Program-made: the position numbers and the translations under genes
Assembly (NCBI GenBank): GCA_947038155.1
Contig: CAMQVH010000014.1
Coordinates: forward strand, 1-64,000
DNA: 64,000 nucleotides
Source: an uncultured Bacteroides sp.
GTDB lineage: Bacteria > Bacteroidota > Bacteroidia > Bacteroidales > Bacteroidaceae
Reading direction: 5' to 3'
Notes under the pieces: generated by a model
Seen by the model: the letters and a program-made list of their open reading frames with translations, nothing else
Databases searched by the model: none
What the model was told of the DNA's origin: nothing
In this document: piece after piece, positions 44,114-54,215 of the stretch
Numbering within the stretch: the first letter of the stretch is position 1
Layout of the letters: every line of letters starts with the position of its first letter

Positions 44114-44908
44114 TTGGGAACCATCGATATTTCATATTATAATTTATTTATCGGTTTGCTTTTGCTTGCCATTCCGTTCTTTTATCTTTGGAAGTTCAAG
44201 ACGGGTTTGCTGAAACCTGCCGTGATAGGTACGCTTCGAATGATTATCCAGCTATTTTTTATCGGTGTATATCTGAAATATCTTTTCTTGTGGAATAATC
44301 CCTGGATTAATTTCCTTTGGGTGATTATCATGATATTTGTTGCCGGACAAACGGCGTTGGTACGTACTCAACTGAAACGGAGCATTTTGCTGATACCGAT
44401 TTCTATAGGTTTTTTGTGCAGTGTAGTAGTGGTTGGATTGTACTTTATCGGTGTTGTCCTCCAGTTAGATAACATTTTCAGTGCTCAGTATTTTATTCCA
44501 ATATTCGGCATTTTAATGGGGAATATGCTATCAAGTAATGTGATTGCATTGAATACTTATTATAGCGGACTGAAGCGGGAACAACAATTATACCGTTATT
44601 TATTAGGAAATGGAGCTACACGCCAGGAAGCTCAGGCACCATTTATAAAACAGGCTATCATCAAGTCATTCAGTCCTTTGATTGCGAATATTGCAGTGAT
44701 GGGATTAGTAGCACTGCCGGGCACAATGATTGGACAAATTTTGGGAGGAAGCAGTCCGAATGTGGCAATCAAATATCAGATGATGATTATGGTTATTACC
44801 TTCACGGCTTCCATGCTGTCACTGATGATTACTATTTCACTGGCTTCCCGAAGATCATTTGATGCATACGGGAAGTTATTGGAAGTAACGAAAGAAACGA
44901 AGAAATGA
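44114..44908 (+). CDS. fetB: FetB/YbbM-like ABC permease (UPF0014)
   Basis: A 264-residue protein with about seven membrane helices and UPF0014 features (GQTALVRTQLKRSIL, PIFGILMGNMLSSNVIALN, LPGTMIGQILGG). It starts at TTG 44114, supported by AAAGGGGA just upstream; no in-frame ATG appears before residue 40. It should form the transporter with FetA. A small unknown gene overlaps its end by 4 bp. Confidence 0.88.
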   Translation: MGTIDISYYNLFIGLLLLAIPFFYLWKFKTGLLKPAVIGTLRMIIQLFFIGVYLKYLFLWNNPWINFLWVIIMIFVAGQTALVRTQLKRSILLIPISIGFLCSVVVVGLYFIGVVLQLDNIFSAQYFIPIFGILMGNMLSSNVIALNTYYSGLKREQQLYRYLLGNGATRQEAQAPFIKQAIIKSFSPLIANIAVMGLVALPGTMIGQILGGSSPNVAIKYQMMIMVITFTASMLSLMITISLASRRSFDAYGKLLEVTKETKK

Positions 44909-45183
44909 CTGTTACCGACCGGATATTTCAAAATGTGGCGGAACTGTCTGTTCCGCATTTTTTCATTACTGTAGAGTTCTCGGTAGTGGGAAATGAAATG
45001 CCGGAACATATCGAATCCTTCGTTAGGGAAAAATATCAGGCTATTCTTCATGGCGCAAACGGACGCAAATTTGTCTATACAGAAGGAGAGTGGCGTCTGA
45101 TTTTCACTTTCTTTCCTACAGACAAAGTGGTAGATGAACGGTATGCACTAAAGAATAAGGTGCAGATGAAGTTTCACAAATAA
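44905..45183 (+). CDS. small protein of unknown function coupled to fetB
   Basis: A 92-residue soluble protein overlapping the fetB stop by 4 bp (ATGA), so it is translationally coupled. Residues form alternating strands and one helix (FVREKYQAILHGANG). I recognise no family. The coupling suggests a role linked to the transporter, but nothing in the sequence shows what. Confidence 0.7.
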   Translation: MTVTDRIFQNVAELSVPHFFITVEFSVVGNEMPEHIESFVREKYQAILHGANGRKFVYTEGEWRLIFTFFPTDKVVDERYALKNKVQMKFHK

Positions 45184-45219
45184 AAATTTCTTCAACTTTG
45201 GAAAGAATTCCAGTGAGCG

Positions 45220-45636
45220 CTATTGTATAGCCTGCAGTTTTTCCCTCATGCAGCGAAGCTGAACGAATTGTTCTCCCGTTTGTATATACCCGCTTTCCAG
45301 CATTCGTTCTGAAACTTGGAATTTATCAAGATGATGGAGTATGTACTTTTCTACGCCTGATGATTGCTTTTTGACAAAAGACAGAAAGTCAACCTTTCCA
45401 TTTTCGCGAATAAAGACTTTCGCTTTAATCGTACGGAGACCCGAATCTTTGCAATGTTTGGCTTCTGCCTTGTCTATCCAAAAGATAGCGGTAGCTTTTA
45501 CGGTATCTACCATACAAGTTTCTGTACTATCAACGCTCATGTTTTGATCGATTGAATCATCGGAATTCTGATTCTGTTTCATCTGACAGGAAACAGCCAG
45601 AATAATTACTAAACAGCAGGATAGAATTGTTTTCAT
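45220..45636 (-). CDS. small lipoprotein of unknown function
   Basis: A 138-residue protein with a lipoprotein signal ending LAVSC, an Asn/Asp/Ser-rich linker and a compact C-terminal domain (about 45-135, including TIKAKVFIRENGKVDFLSF and LRCMREKL). The domain looks like one of the Bacteroides DUF families that resemble TonB C-terminal-like folds, but I cannot name it with confidence. It converges on the fetAB operon and diverges from the Nif3-like gene. Confidence 0.75.
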   Translation of the reverse strand: MKTILSCCLVIILAVSCQMKQNQNSDDSIDQNMSVDSTETCMVDTVKATAIFWIDKAEAKHCKDSGLRTIKAKVFIRENGKVDFLSFVKKQSSGVEKYILHHLDKFQVSERMLESGYIQTGEQFVQLRCMREKLQAIQ

Positions 45637-45713
45637 CGTGTTCTAATTTTAAGGATATGCGACAAATTTACTAAAAAAACGATAAGATGGGAGTTTATTC
45701 CTATTTTATTTGC

Positions 45714-45721
45714 TATATTTG
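45714..45721 (+). promoter_or_regulatory. -7 promoter box for the Nif3-like gene
   Basis: TATATTTG matches TAnnTTTG and lies 22 bp before the ATG at 45743. Confidence 0.5.
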
Positions 45722-45742
45722 CAACCAAATTTTCTCTAAATA

Positions 45743-46837
45743 ATGAAAATTAAGGAAATAGTAAGCGCCCTTGAACGATTCGCGCCTCTGCCATTGCAAG
45801 ACGGATTTGATAATGCCGGCCTGCAAATCGGATTGACAGATGCGGAAGCAACAGGGGCTTTGTTGTGTCTTGACGTTACTGAAGCTATCTTAGATGAAGC
45901 TATCGCGTTGGGGTATAACCTCGTCATATCGCACCATCCTTTGATATTTAAAGGTTATAAATCTATTACCGGCAAAGATTATGTGGAACGCTGTATGCTG
46001 AAAGCAATAAAAAATGATATTGTGATCTATTCAGCACACACTAATCTTGATAATGCACAGGGAGGGGTAAATTATAAGATAGCCGAAAAAATCGGATTGA
46101 AACATCTGAAAGTGCTTGAACCAAAAGAAAATAGCCTGATGAAACTGGTGACTTTTGTCCCCGTCGCTCAGGCGGATATTGTAAGGAACGCACTTTTTGC
46201 TGCCGGTTGCGGTAATATTGGTAACTATGACTCATGTAGCTACAATCTGGAAGGGGAAGGAACATTCCGTGCCAAAGAAGGAACACATCCTTTCTGTGGA
46301 GCGATTGGAGAACTCCATCGGGAAGGAGAGGTGAGAATTGAAACAATTCTTCCTGCATTCAAAAAGTCGGAAGCAGTCAGAGCACTATTGTCTGTTCATC
46401 CTTATGAAGAACCTGCATTCGACTTGTATCCGCTGCAAAATGAGTGGGCACAGGCAGGATCGGGAATCGTTGGCGAACTGGAAGAGCCGGAAACGGAGAT
46501 GGAATTCTTGAAACGTATAAAGAAAACGTTTGAAGTAGAGTGTCTGCGTCATAATAAGTTGACCGGGAGAGAAATACAGAAAGTGGCATTGTGTGGAGGT
46601 GCCGGAGCATTTTTGCTTCCGCAGGCAATCCGGTCGGGAGCCGATGTTTTTATTACAGGTGAGATTAAGTATCATGATTATTTTGGTCACGAAGGAGATA
46701 TCCTGATGGCAGAAATCGGTCATTACGAAAGCGAACAATATACAAAAGAAATTTTTTATTCCATAATCCGGGATTTATTTCCTAATTTTGCGCTCCAATT
46801 GAGTAAAATAAATACGAATCCCATAAAATATTTGTAA
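45743..46837 (+). CDS. Nif3-like dinuclear metal centre protein
   Basis: A 364-residue NIF3/YqfO-type protein. Metal-ligand motifs are ISHHPLIFKG, YSAHTNLD and the C-terminal EIGHYESEQ. A central insertion (about 130-235) is the YqfO/CutA-like domain present in the longer form of the family. Members form toroidal hexamers and have been called GTP cyclohydrolase I type 2, although the true role is unsettled. The zinc-ribbon gene follows after 5 bp. Confidence 0.92.
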   Translation: MKIKEIVSALERFAPLPLQDGFDNAGLQIGLTDAEATGALLCLDVTEAILDEAIALGYNLVISHHPLIFKGYKSITGKDYVERCMLKAIKNDIVIYSAHTNLDNAQGGVNYKIAEKIGLKHLKVLEPKENSLMKLVTFVPVAQADIVRNALFAAGCGNIGNYDSCSYNLEGEGTFRAKEGTHPFCGAIGELHREGEVRIETILPAFKKSEAVRALLSVHPYEEPAFDLYPLQNEWAQAGSGIVGELEEPETEMEFLKRIKKTFEVECLRHNKLTGREIQKVALCGGAGAFLLPQAIRSGADVFITGEIKYHDYFGHEGDILMAEIGHYESEQYTKEIFYSIIRDLFPNFALQLSKINTNPIKYL

Positions 46838-46842
46838 GTAAA

Positions 46843-47673
46843 ATGGCTAGAGAAGCAAAAAAAGATCCGAATGAGTTGACGGTGGAACAGAAGTTGAAAA
46901 CACTGTTCCAGCTGCAAACTATGTTGTCTAAGATTGATGAAATCAAGACATTGAGAGGTGAACTTCCATTGGAAGTGCAGGACCTTGAAGATGAAATCGC
47001 TGGTTTGAGTACCCGTATCGACAAGATCAAAGCTGAAGTGGATGAACTGAAATCTGCTATTGCAGGTAAGAGAGTAGAAATTGAAACGGCAAAAGCTTCA
47101 GTAGAAAAATATAAGTCACAACAAGACAACGTCCGCAACAACCGTGAATATGATTTCTTGACGAAGGAAATTGAATTCCAGAGCCTGGAAATCGAACTTT
47201 GCGAAAAAAGAATCAAAGAATTCAGTGCGGACAGAGAAGAAAAAGAAGCTGAAGTAGTAAAGAACGAACAAATACTCAGCGAAAGACAGAAAGACCTTGA
47301 ACAGAAGAAGAGCGAATTGGATGAAATTATCTCTGAAACTAAACAGGAAGAAGAGAAGCTAAGAGACAAAGCCAAAGATCTGGAAACTAAGATTGAACCG
47401 CGTTTGTTGCAGTCATTCAAACGTATCCGTAAGAACTCCCGCAATGGATTGGGCGTTGTATATGTACAACGTGACGCGTGCGGTGGTTGCTTTAACAAGA
47501 TTCCGCCTCAGAGACAGTTGGACATCCGTTCTCGTAAGAAAGTGATCGTTTGCGAATATTGCGGACGTATCATGATCGACCCGGAATTGGCTGGTGTACA
47601 AATTGAGCATAAAGTAGAGGAAGCTCCGGCTACTACTACCAAAAGAGCAATCAGAAGAAAAACTGCTGAATAA
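46843..47673 (+). CDS. coiled-coil protein with a C4-type zinc ribbon
   Basis: A 276-residue protein. About 200 residues of coiled coil rich in Glu and Lys are followed by a zinc ribbon with CGGCFNKIPP and CEYCGRIMID near 215-245, and a basic tail. It matches the bacterial C4-type zinc ribbon family (CdsZ/zf-RING_7 type), often found next to Nif3-like genes as here. It probably binds nucleic acid or an RNP. A terminator follows. Confidence 0.9.
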   Translation: MAREAKKDPNELTVEQKLKTLFQLQTMLSKIDEIKTLRGELPLEVQDLEDEIAGLSTRIDKIKAEVDELKSAIAGKRVEIETAKASVEKYKSQQDNVRNNREYDFLTKEIEFQSLEIELCEKRIKEFSADREEKEAEVVKNEQILSERQKDLEQKKSELDEIISETKQEEEKLRDKAKDLETKIEPRLLQSFKRIRKNSRNGLGVVYVQRDACGGCFNKIPPQRQLDIRSRKKVIVCEYCGRIMIDPELAGVQIEHKVEEAPATTTKRAIRRKTAE

Positions 47674-47700
47674 GATACCATATTTGAATATGTATTCGAA

Positions 47701-47722
47701 AGCCTCGCATTATTGCGGGGCT
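47701..47722 (+). terminator. terminator of the nif3-zinc ribbon operon
   Basis: AGCCTCGCA (47701-47709) pairs with TGCGGGGCT (47714-47722) with one wobble, followed by a run of T. Confidence 0.88.
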
Positions 47723-47809
47723 TTTTTATTTCTTCTAACTTTACTACCCCTTTAAACAAACCTAACCTTGAATTGTTATCTTTTCATTTCATAAAAACCT
47801 GAACCGAAT

Positions 47810-49207
47810 ATGAATGTACGAGCGTGGAGCGTATCGCTCCTTTTGTTTCTTTCAACTGTAACTGCGGTTGGACAGACAGTGAACCGCTATTTGAATACCC
47901 CTCTTCCTAAAGAATGGGAAGAGAGTGGAGAAGTGTTTCAACAGACTCTTCCGGTGGACGACCACTGGTGGAAGTCCTTTCAGGACACCAAACTGGACTC
48001 TTTGATTGCTTTGGCAGTAGATCGCAATTATTCCGTAGCGATGGCAATTAATCGTATAGCTGCTGCACGTGCCAATCTTTGGGCAGAACGTGGAAATTTC
48101 TTTCCATCTATCGGACTGAATGCCGGATGGACCCGACAGGAAACCAGTGGAAATACCAGTACCTTACCTCAGTCTACAGATCATTATTATGATGCTGCAC
48201 TCAGTATGAGCTGGGAAATCGATGTCTTCGGCAGTATTCGCAAACGGGTAAAGGCGCAGAAAGAAAACTTTGCCGTCAGCAAAGAAGAATATGCGGCGGT
48301 TATGGTTTCTCTGGCATCAGAGGTAGCCTCAGCTTATATTAACCTGCGGGAATTGCAGCAGGAACTTGAAGTGGTAAATAAGAATGTAGCTTCTCAGGAA
48401 GAAGTCTTGAAAATCACGGAAGTACGGTATAATACCGGACTTGTTGCCAAGCTGGATGTGGCACAAGCCAAATCCGTTTTATACAGTACTAAAGCCTCTA
48501 TACCACAATTAGAGGCAGGTATCAATCAATATATTACGACACTGGCTGTTTTGCTGGGTATGTATCCGCAAGAAATACGTCCTGTATTGGAAACTACTGG
48601 AACATTACCTGATTATATGGAACCGATCGGAGTAGGTATGCCGGTTGATTTATTACTGAGAAGACCGGATGTGCGAAGTGCGGAGAGAAGTGTGAATGCC
48701 CAAGCTGCATTACTCGGCGCTTCCAAGTCCGATTGGCTGCCGAAGATCTTTCTGAAAGGTTCGTTTGGCTATGCAGCCCGTGATCTGAATGATCTGGTGA
48801 AAAGTAAAAGTATGACCTATGAGATTGCTCCGTCTTTGAGTTGGACTATTTTTAGCGGAGGACAATTAGTGAATGCAACAAGACTGGCTAAGGCACAGTT
48901 GGATGAATCTATCAATCAATTTAATCAGACAGTTCTGACTGCGGTACAGGAAACGGATAACGCCATGAATTCCTATCGGAACTCAATCAAGCAGATTGTA
49001 GCTTTGAGGGAAGTGCGTAATCAAGGTGTCGAAACTCTGAAACTTTCACTGGAACTTTATAAACAAGGGCTTTCTCCTTTTCAGAATGTGCTTGATGCAC
49101 AACGGTCTTTGTTATCTTATGAGAATCAACTGGTACAGGCGCAGGGTAGCTCGTTACTGCAACTGATAAGTCTTTATAAAGCGCTGGGAGGCGGTTGGAG
49201 AGAATAA
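47810..49207 (+). CDS. RND efflux outer membrane factor
   Basis: A 465-residue outer membrane factor of the NodT/OprM type. A signal peptide ends near VTAVGQ. The two helical halves follow, with the family pattern LLRRPDVRSAERSVNAQAALLG. It forms the outer membrane duct of the tripartite RND pump encoded by the next two genes. Unlike many NodT proteins it lacks a clear lipobox. Confidence 0.93.
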   Translation: MNVRAWSVSLLLFLSTVTAVGQTVNRYLNTPLPKEWEESGEVFQQTLPVDDHWWKSFQDTKLDSLIALAVDRNYSVAMAINRIAAARANLWAERGNFFPSIGLNAGWTRQETSGNTSTLPQSTDHYYDAALSMSWEIDVFGSIRKRVKAQKENFAVSKEEYAAVMVSLASEVASAYINLRELQQELEVVNKNVASQEEVLKITEVRYNTGLVAKLDVAQAKSVLYSTKASIPQLEAGINQYITTLAVLLGMYPQEIRPVLETTGTLPDYMEPIGVGMPVDLLLRRPDVRSAERSVNAQAALLGASKSDWLPKIFLKGSFGYAARDLNDLVKSKSMTYEIAPSLSWTIFSGGQLVNATRLAKAQLDESINQFNQTVLTAVQETDNAMNSYRNSIKQIVALREVRNQGVETLKLSLELYKQGLSPFQNVLDAQRSLLSYENQLVQAQGSSLLQLISLYKALGGGWRE

Positions 49208-49240
49208 AAGAATCTATAAATAAAATATAACCTAACGGAT

Positions 49241-50350
49241 ATGAAAAAACTAATGTATATTTTTCTTGTGTTGTCGGTGTTGACTGGTTGCAAGGAGAGA
49301 AAAGACGCCGGAGCAATGAAGGGAATGCCGACTCTGGCAATTAGCGTAGCGAAACCTATAGTGAAGGACATCACTCTGACGAAAGATTATCCGGGCTATC
49401 TGACAACGGAAAAAACTGTAAATCTTGTGGCCAGAGTGAACGGAACATTACAGTCTGTCTCTTACGCACCGGGTGGACGGGTAAAAAAAGGGCAGTTGCT
49501 GTTTGTAATAGAACCTACCTTATATAATGATAAGGTGGCACAAGCGGAAGCTGAACTGAAAACTGCTCAGGCACAATTGGAATATGCCCGTAATAATTAT
49601 AGCCGTATGAAGGAGGCTGTGAAAAGTGATGCTGTGAGTCAGATACAGGTGTTGCAGTCGGAATCGTCTGTGACAGAAGGAGTAGCAGCTGTCAGCAATG
49701 CGGAAGCTGCTTTGAGTACAGCGCGTACAAATTTAGGATATTGTTATGTTCGTGCCCCTTTTGACGGGACAATCAGCAAGTCGACAGTGGATGTCGGCAG
49801 TTATGTCGGCGGTTCTTTGCAGCCGGTTACGCTGGCTACCATTTATAAGGACGATCAGATGTATGCGTATTTTAATGTTGCTGATAATCAATGGCTGGAG
49901 ATGTCGATGAATAATCAGCAGCCAACGAAGGAGCTTCCGAAAAAGATCATGGTTCAGCTGGGGAAAGAAGGTACCGAATCCTATCCGGCAACACTGGATT
50001 ATCTGTCACCGAACGTAGACCTGAATACAGGAACTTTGATGGTACGTGCCAATTTTGATAATCCGCAGGGAGTACTGAAGAGTGGATTGTACGTCAGCAT
50101 TACCTTACCTTATGGAGAGGCCGATCATGCAATTCTTGTGAAAGAGGCTTCCATCGGAACCGATCAGCTCGGTAAATTCCTGTATGCAGTCAATGATTCG
50201 GACATAGTACACTATCGGCATATTGAAATAGGACAACTGATTAATGATACCTTACGGCAGGTGTTGGGAGGACTTTCACCACAGGAACGATACGTTACCG
50301 AAGCTCTGATGAAGGTCAGAGATGGAATGAAGATAAAGCCGATACCCTGA
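49241..50350 (+). CDS. RND efflux periplasmic adaptor
   Basis: A 369-residue AcrA/MexA-type lipoprotein: the signal ends SVLTGC. It has both lipoyl half-motifs (RVNGTLQSVSYAPGGRVKKG and VRAPFDGTISKSTVDVGSYV), a coiled-coil hairpin between them, and a beta-barrel. It links the inner membrane RND pump to the outer membrane factor. Confidence 0.95.
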   Translation: MKKLMYIFLVLSVLTGCKERKDAGAMKGMPTLAISVAKPIVKDITLTKDYPGYLTTEKTVNLVARVNGTLQSVSYAPGGRVKKGQLLFVIEPTLYNDKVAQAEAELKTAQAQLEYARNNYSRMKEAVKSDAVSQIQVLQSESSVTEGVAAVSNAEAALSTARTNLGYCYVRAPFDGTISKSTVDVGSYVGGSLQPVTLATIYKDDQMYAYFNVADNQWLEMSMNNQQPTKELPKKIMVQLGKEGTESYPATLDYLSPNVDLNTGTLMVRANFDNPQGVLKSGLYVSITLPYGEADHAILVKEASIGTDQLGKFLYAVNDSDIVHYRHIEIGQLINDTLRQVLGGLSPQERYVTEALMKVRDGMKIKPIP

Positions 50351-50432
50351 TGCGGTCGGCTTGTTGGTTATCTTCAGACGATGCAGGAAACTGTTTGTCC
50401 TTATATAAATATTAATCGTAAACTTATATATT

Positions 50433-53400
50433 ATGTTTTCTAAGTTTTTCATTAACCGACCAATTTTTGCTACCGTACTTGCCCTGCTCATTGTGGTAGC
50501 CGGTTTGGTCGCACTCAATATATTGCCCGTGGCGCAATTTCCGGAGATTACACCTCCGACGGTTCAGGTATCGGCTGTCTATCCCGGTGCGAATGCCGAA
50601 ACTGTAGCCCAAACGGTAGGACTCCCCATCGAGCAGCAGGTAAATGGGGTGGACGGTATGCTCTATATGTCTTCAAATTCTTCCTCTTCGGGAGCATATT
50701 CGCTGACAATTACATTTGCCGTCGGTACAGATATCGATATGGCTACCGTACAAGTCCAGAACAGGGTAAGTGTTGCGCAATCATCCTTGCCGGAACCGGT
50801 AGTGGTGCAGGGGGTAACTGTGCAGAAACAGTCTTCGAACATTGTCATGTTCCTGACAATGACTTCGAAAGACTCCGTCTATAACAGTCTCTATCTGACT
50901 AACTATGCCAAATTGAATTTGGTCGATCAGTTATCACGTGTGCCTGGCGTAGGAGCTGTTAATGTCATGGGAGCAGGTGATTATTCCATGCGTATCTGGC
51001 TGGATCCTGAAGCCATGCGTATCCGGAATATTTCTCCGGCGCAAGTATATCAGTCTATTCAGTCTCAGAATATGGAAGTGTCCGCCGGCTATATCGGTCA
51101 ACCGATCGGACAGGACAATAAAAATGCCTTTCAATATACACTTAATGTGCAAGGACGACTTACCTCTCCGGAGCAATTCGGGAATATTATCATTCGTCGG
51201 GAACAGGATGGGGCAATGCTTCGCCTGAAGGATATTGCGCGAATAGATTTGGGGTCTGCTTCTTATAGTGTAGTATCACGATTGAAGGGGATGCCTACCG
51301 CAGCGATTGCTATCTATCAGCAGCCGGGTTCCAATTCGCTGGACGTTTCAAAGGGGGTGAAGGCTAAGATGGAGGAACTGGCGACCAGTTTTCCTACAGG
51401 AGTAGCCTATAACGTAACTTTGGATACAACGGATGTAATTCATGCTTCTATTGATGAAGTAATGGTGACCTTTTTTGAGACAACGCTGCTGGTAGTACTG
51501 GTTATTTTCCTGTTTTTGCAGAACTGGAGAGCGGTTATTATTCCTTGTATCACAATTCCTGTATCGCTGATCGGTACATTGGCAGTTATGGCGGCATTTG
51601 GTTTTTCGATCAATACGCTGACTCTGTTCGGATTGATTCTGGCAGTTGCCATTGTGGTGGATGATGCTATTGTGGTGGTTGAGAACGCTTCGAGATTGTT
51701 GGAAACCGGACAATATTCAACTCGTGAAGCAGTCACAAAAGCTATGGGGGAAATTACGGGGCCGATTGTCGGAGTGGTGCTTGTTTTGCTTGCCGTGTTT
51801 ATTCCGACAATGATGATCAGCGGTATTTCGGGACAGTTGTATAAGCAGTTTGCACTGACAATTGCTGCTTCTACCGTATTAAGCGGTTTTAACTCTCTGA
51901 CACTGACGCCTGCTCTTTGTGCTCTATTCCTCGAAAAGAGCAAACCGTCTAACTTCTTTATATACAAAGGATTTAATAAAGCGTATGATAAGACGCAGGG
52001 AGTCTACGATAGTACGGTAAAATGGTTGCTTCAACGTCCGCTTATCTCTTTTGTATCTTTTGCTATTCTGACAGTGATTGCCGTAATACTCTTTATGCGT
52101 TGGCCGTCGACATTTATTCCGGATGAAGATGATGGTTATTTTATTGCTGTTGTTCAGCTTCCTCCGGCAGCCAGCCTGGAGCGTACACAAGCTGTCGGAG
52201 ATAAAATCAATGCTATTTTGGATTCTTATCCGGAAGTGGAGAATTACATTGGAATCACTGGTTTCTCCGTGATGGGCGGAGGTGAGCAAAGTAACTCCGC
52301 AACCTATTTTGTAGTCTTGAAAAACTGGGACGAAAGGAAAGGGAAGGAGCATACGGCTGCTGCTGTTGTCGATCGTTTTAATGGCGAAGCGTATATGGAG
52401 ATACAAGCGGGACAGGCATTTGCTATGGTTCCTCCGGCTATTCCCGGATTGGGTGCTTCCGGTGGCTTGCAACTTCAATTGGAAGACCGGAGAAATCTGG
52501 GACCGACAGAAATGCAGCAGGCTATTGACGCATTGCTTGCTTCTTCTCATTCCAAACCGGCCTTAGCTTCTGTATCCAGTCAGTATCAGGCAAATGTCCC
52601 GCAATATTTTCTGAATATCGACCGTGATAAGGTGCAATTTATGGGCATTGCTCTGAATGATGTATTTTCTACATTAAGCTATTATATGGGGGCGGCATAC
52701 GTTAATGATTTTGTTGAATTCGGTCATATTTATCAGGTAAAGATCGAAGCGCGTGATCAGGCACAACGGGTCATTGATGATGTTTTAAAACTCAGTGTGG
52801 CGAACTCGGCAGGAGAGATGGTCCCCCTTTCTTCTTTCACCAAAGTGGAAGAGCAGTTGGGACAGGATCAGATCAATCGTTACAATATGTATTCAACAGC
52901 TGCCCTGACTTGTAATGTAGCGCCCGGAAGCAGTTCCGGACAGGCTATTCAAGAAATGGAAACTTTGTTTAAAGAACAGCTGGGAGATGAATTTGGCTAT
53001 GAATGGACGTCAGTTGCCTATCAGGAAACGCAGGCGGGAAATACGACCACCATTGTTCTGGTCATGGCCTTGATTGTGGCATTCCTTGTTTTGGCTGCGC
53101 AATATGAAAGCTGGACCAGTCCGGTGGCTGCCGTGATAGGTTTGCCGGTGGCCTTGTTGGGAGCAATGATAGGATGTATGATAATGGGAACTCCGGTCAG
53201 CGTATATACACAAATTGGTATTATCCTGCTTGTTGCACTTTCGGCAAAGAATGGTATTCTGATTGTAGAGTTTGCCCGTGATTTCCGTGCTGAAGGAAAC
53301 TCAATTCGTGAGGCTGCATACGAAGCAGGACACGTCCGCTTACGTCCGATTTTGATGACTTCTTTTGCTTTTGTATTGGGAGTAATGCCTTTGCTGTTTG

Positions 53401-53579
53401 CTACCGGAGCTGGTGCACAGAGCCGTATAGCGTTGGGTACTGCGGTTGTTTTCGGTATGGCGATGAATACTTTATTAGCGACAGTCTATATTCCTAATTT
53501 CTATGAATTGATGCAGAAACTGCAAGAGAAGTTTAGCAGGAAGAAAAATGATGATGTGAAAAAAAATACGGATATGTAA
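50433..53579 (+). CDS. RND multidrug efflux transporter, AcrB/HAE1 type
   Basis: A 1048-residue inner membrane proton-drug antiporter with 12 membrane helices and two large periplasmic loops. It opens [20 protein letters not shown], has the proton-relay Asp pair in helix 4 ([15 protein letters not shown]), and the porter-domain and docking features of the HAE1 family. It forms a tripartite pump with the two genes upstream. No local transcriptional regulator is seen. A nested palindrome follows the stop codon. Confidence 0.96.
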   Translation: MFSKFFINRPIFATVLALLIVVAGLVALNILPVAQFPEITPPTVQVSAVYPGANAETVAQTVGLPIEQQVNGVDGMLYMSSNSSSSGAYSLTITFAVGTDIDMATVQVQNRVSVAQSSLPEPVVVQGVTVQKQSSNIVMFLTMTSKDSVYNSLYLTNYAKLNLVDQLSRVPGVGAVNVMGAGDYSMRIWLDPEAMRIRNISPAQVYQSIQSQNMEVSAGYIGQPIGQDNKNAFQYTLNVQGRLTSPEQFGNIIIRREQDGAMLRLKDIARIDLGSASYSVVSRLKGMPTAAIAIYQQPGSNSLDVSKGVKAKMEELATSFPTGVAYNVTLDTTDVIHASIDEVMVTFFETTLLVVLVIFLFLQNWRAVIIPCITIPVSLIGTLAVMAAFGFSINTLTLFGLILAVAIVVDDAIVVVENASRLLETGQYSTREAVTKAMGEITGPIVGVVLVLLAVFIPTMMISGISGQLYKQFALTIAASTVLSGFNSLTLTPALCALFLEKSKPSNFFIYKGFNKAYDKTQGVYDSTVKWLLQRPLISFVSFAILTVIAVILFMRWPSTFIPDEDDGYFIAVVQLPPAASLERTQAVGDKINAILDSYPEVENYIGITGFSVMGGGEQSNSATYFVVLKNWDERKGKEHTAAAVVDRFNGEAYMEIQAGQAFAMVPPAIPGLGASGGLQLQLEDRRNLGPTEMQQAIDALLASSHSKPALASVSSQYQANVPQYFLNIDRDKVQFMGIALNDVFSTLSYYMGAAYVNDFVEFGHIYQVKIEARDQAQRVIDDVLKLSVANSAGEMVPLSSFTKVEEQLGQDQINRYNMYSTAALTCNVAPGSSSGQAIQEMETLFKEQLGDEFGYEWTSVAYQETQAGNTTTIVLVMALIVAFLVLAAQYESWTSPVAAVIGLPVALLGAMIGCMIMGTPVSVYTQIGIILLVALSAKNGILIVEFARDFRAEGNSIREAAYEAGHVRLRPILMTSFAFVLGVMPLLFATGAGAQSRIALGTAVVFGMAMNTLLATVYIPNFYELMQKLQEKFSRKKNDDVKKNTDM

Positions 53580-53620
53580 AAATAGAATATCGATTGCAAA
53601 GCCTTCGGAGACAAGAAAAA

Positions 53621-53701
53621 GATGGTGTCACTATGTGCTTGGGATACTTACACTATGTGTGTGGTATAGTGTAAGTATCCTGACCTTATAGTGACACTAT
53701 C
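53621..53701. repeat. nested palindrome with 22-bp-period cores, between convergent genes
   Basis: An inner perfect 15-bp inverted repeat, GGATACTTACACTAT (53642-53656) with 53666-53680, lies within an outer 14-bp one, 53621-53634 with 53688-53701 (one wobble). The two stems are separated by 7-nt strands on each side. The 10-bp cores begin at 53625, 53647, 53666 and 53688, 22, 19 and 22 bp apart. It fills the gap between the RND pump and the HSDR_N gene and may work as a terminator, though T-runs are lacking. Confidence 0.85.
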
Positions 53702-53702
53702 T

Positions 53703-54152
53703 TTATAGGGCGTTATAATCGGGAATATCCTGAAGAAAGGTATAGCTCTGATGGGCGTAATCCATCCGGCAACAATAATGCTGCATTCCATTACTTACTA
53801 TCAGATAGTCAACTTTCAATACCATATTATAGCGGGTTATCTGATCGAATACCGCTTGTGTGATCTCGATGTGCGGAGCTTTGTATTCTACGATCATTCG
53901 TGCTGAAAGGTCTCTCCGGTAAAGCACTGTATCACATCTTTTAGTTGTGCCGTTCAGCTTTACCATTACTTCGTTGGCAAGGAGTGCGTTCGGATATCCT
54001 TTGTGTGCAATAAGAAAGTGAACAAAGTGTTGCCGTACCCATTCTTCCGGGGTAAGTGCGACATATCGTTTGCGAATCACGTCGAAAATTACATTTTTTC
54101 CGTTTCGTACGTTTATTTTAGTGTCGAATACTGGTAGGTTTAACGATAACAT
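53703..54152 (-). CDS. HSDR_N-domain nuclease-like protein
   Basis: A 149-residue protein made of a single type I restriction enzyme R N-terminal-like domain. The PD-(D/E)xK core is visible as KRCDTVLYRRDLSARMIVEYKAP in overlapping parts: the Asp of CDTVLY and Glu-x-Lys of VEYKAP. No motor domain and no hsdM or hsdS gene is present, so it is not a restriction enzyme by itself. Its context next to amn and holA suggests a conserved chromosomal gene. The role is unknown. Confidence 0.82.
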   Translation of the reverse strand: MLSLNLPVFDTKINVRNGKNVIFDVIRKRYVALTPEEWVRQHFVHFLIAHKGYPNALLANEVMVKLNGTTKRCDTVLYRRDLSARMIVEYKAPHIEITQAVFDQITRYNMVLKVDYLIVSNGMQHYCCRMDYAHQSYTFLQDIPDYNAL

Positions 54153-54156
54153 TTAT

Positions 54157-54164
54157 TATTTTTG
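54157..54164 (+). promoter_or_regulatory. -7 promoter box for amn
   Basis: TATTTTTG matches TAnnTTTG and lies 52 bp upstream of the ATG at 54216. A short dyad (GGTTTCC with GGAACC) lies in the leader. Confidence 0.5.
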
Positions 54165-54215
54165 TAAGTTAAATAACGGTTTCCATTATTGGAACCACAA
54201 ATTTAATAGATAATT

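Noticed and set aside
46782..47498. 238-residue minus-strand ORF opposite the zinc-ribbon gene
   Set aside because: It is Ser-rich antisense of a Glu/Lys coiled coil, a typical shadow. The plus-strand gene has clear domains and a terminator.
51440..51967. 175-residue minus-strand ORF inside the RND pump gene
   Set aside because: It is fully antisense to conserved AcrB sequence, with no domain or signal of its own.
53703..54152. Type I restriction-modification system
   Set aside because: Only an isolated HSDR_N domain is present. There is no helicase motor, hsdM or hsdS.
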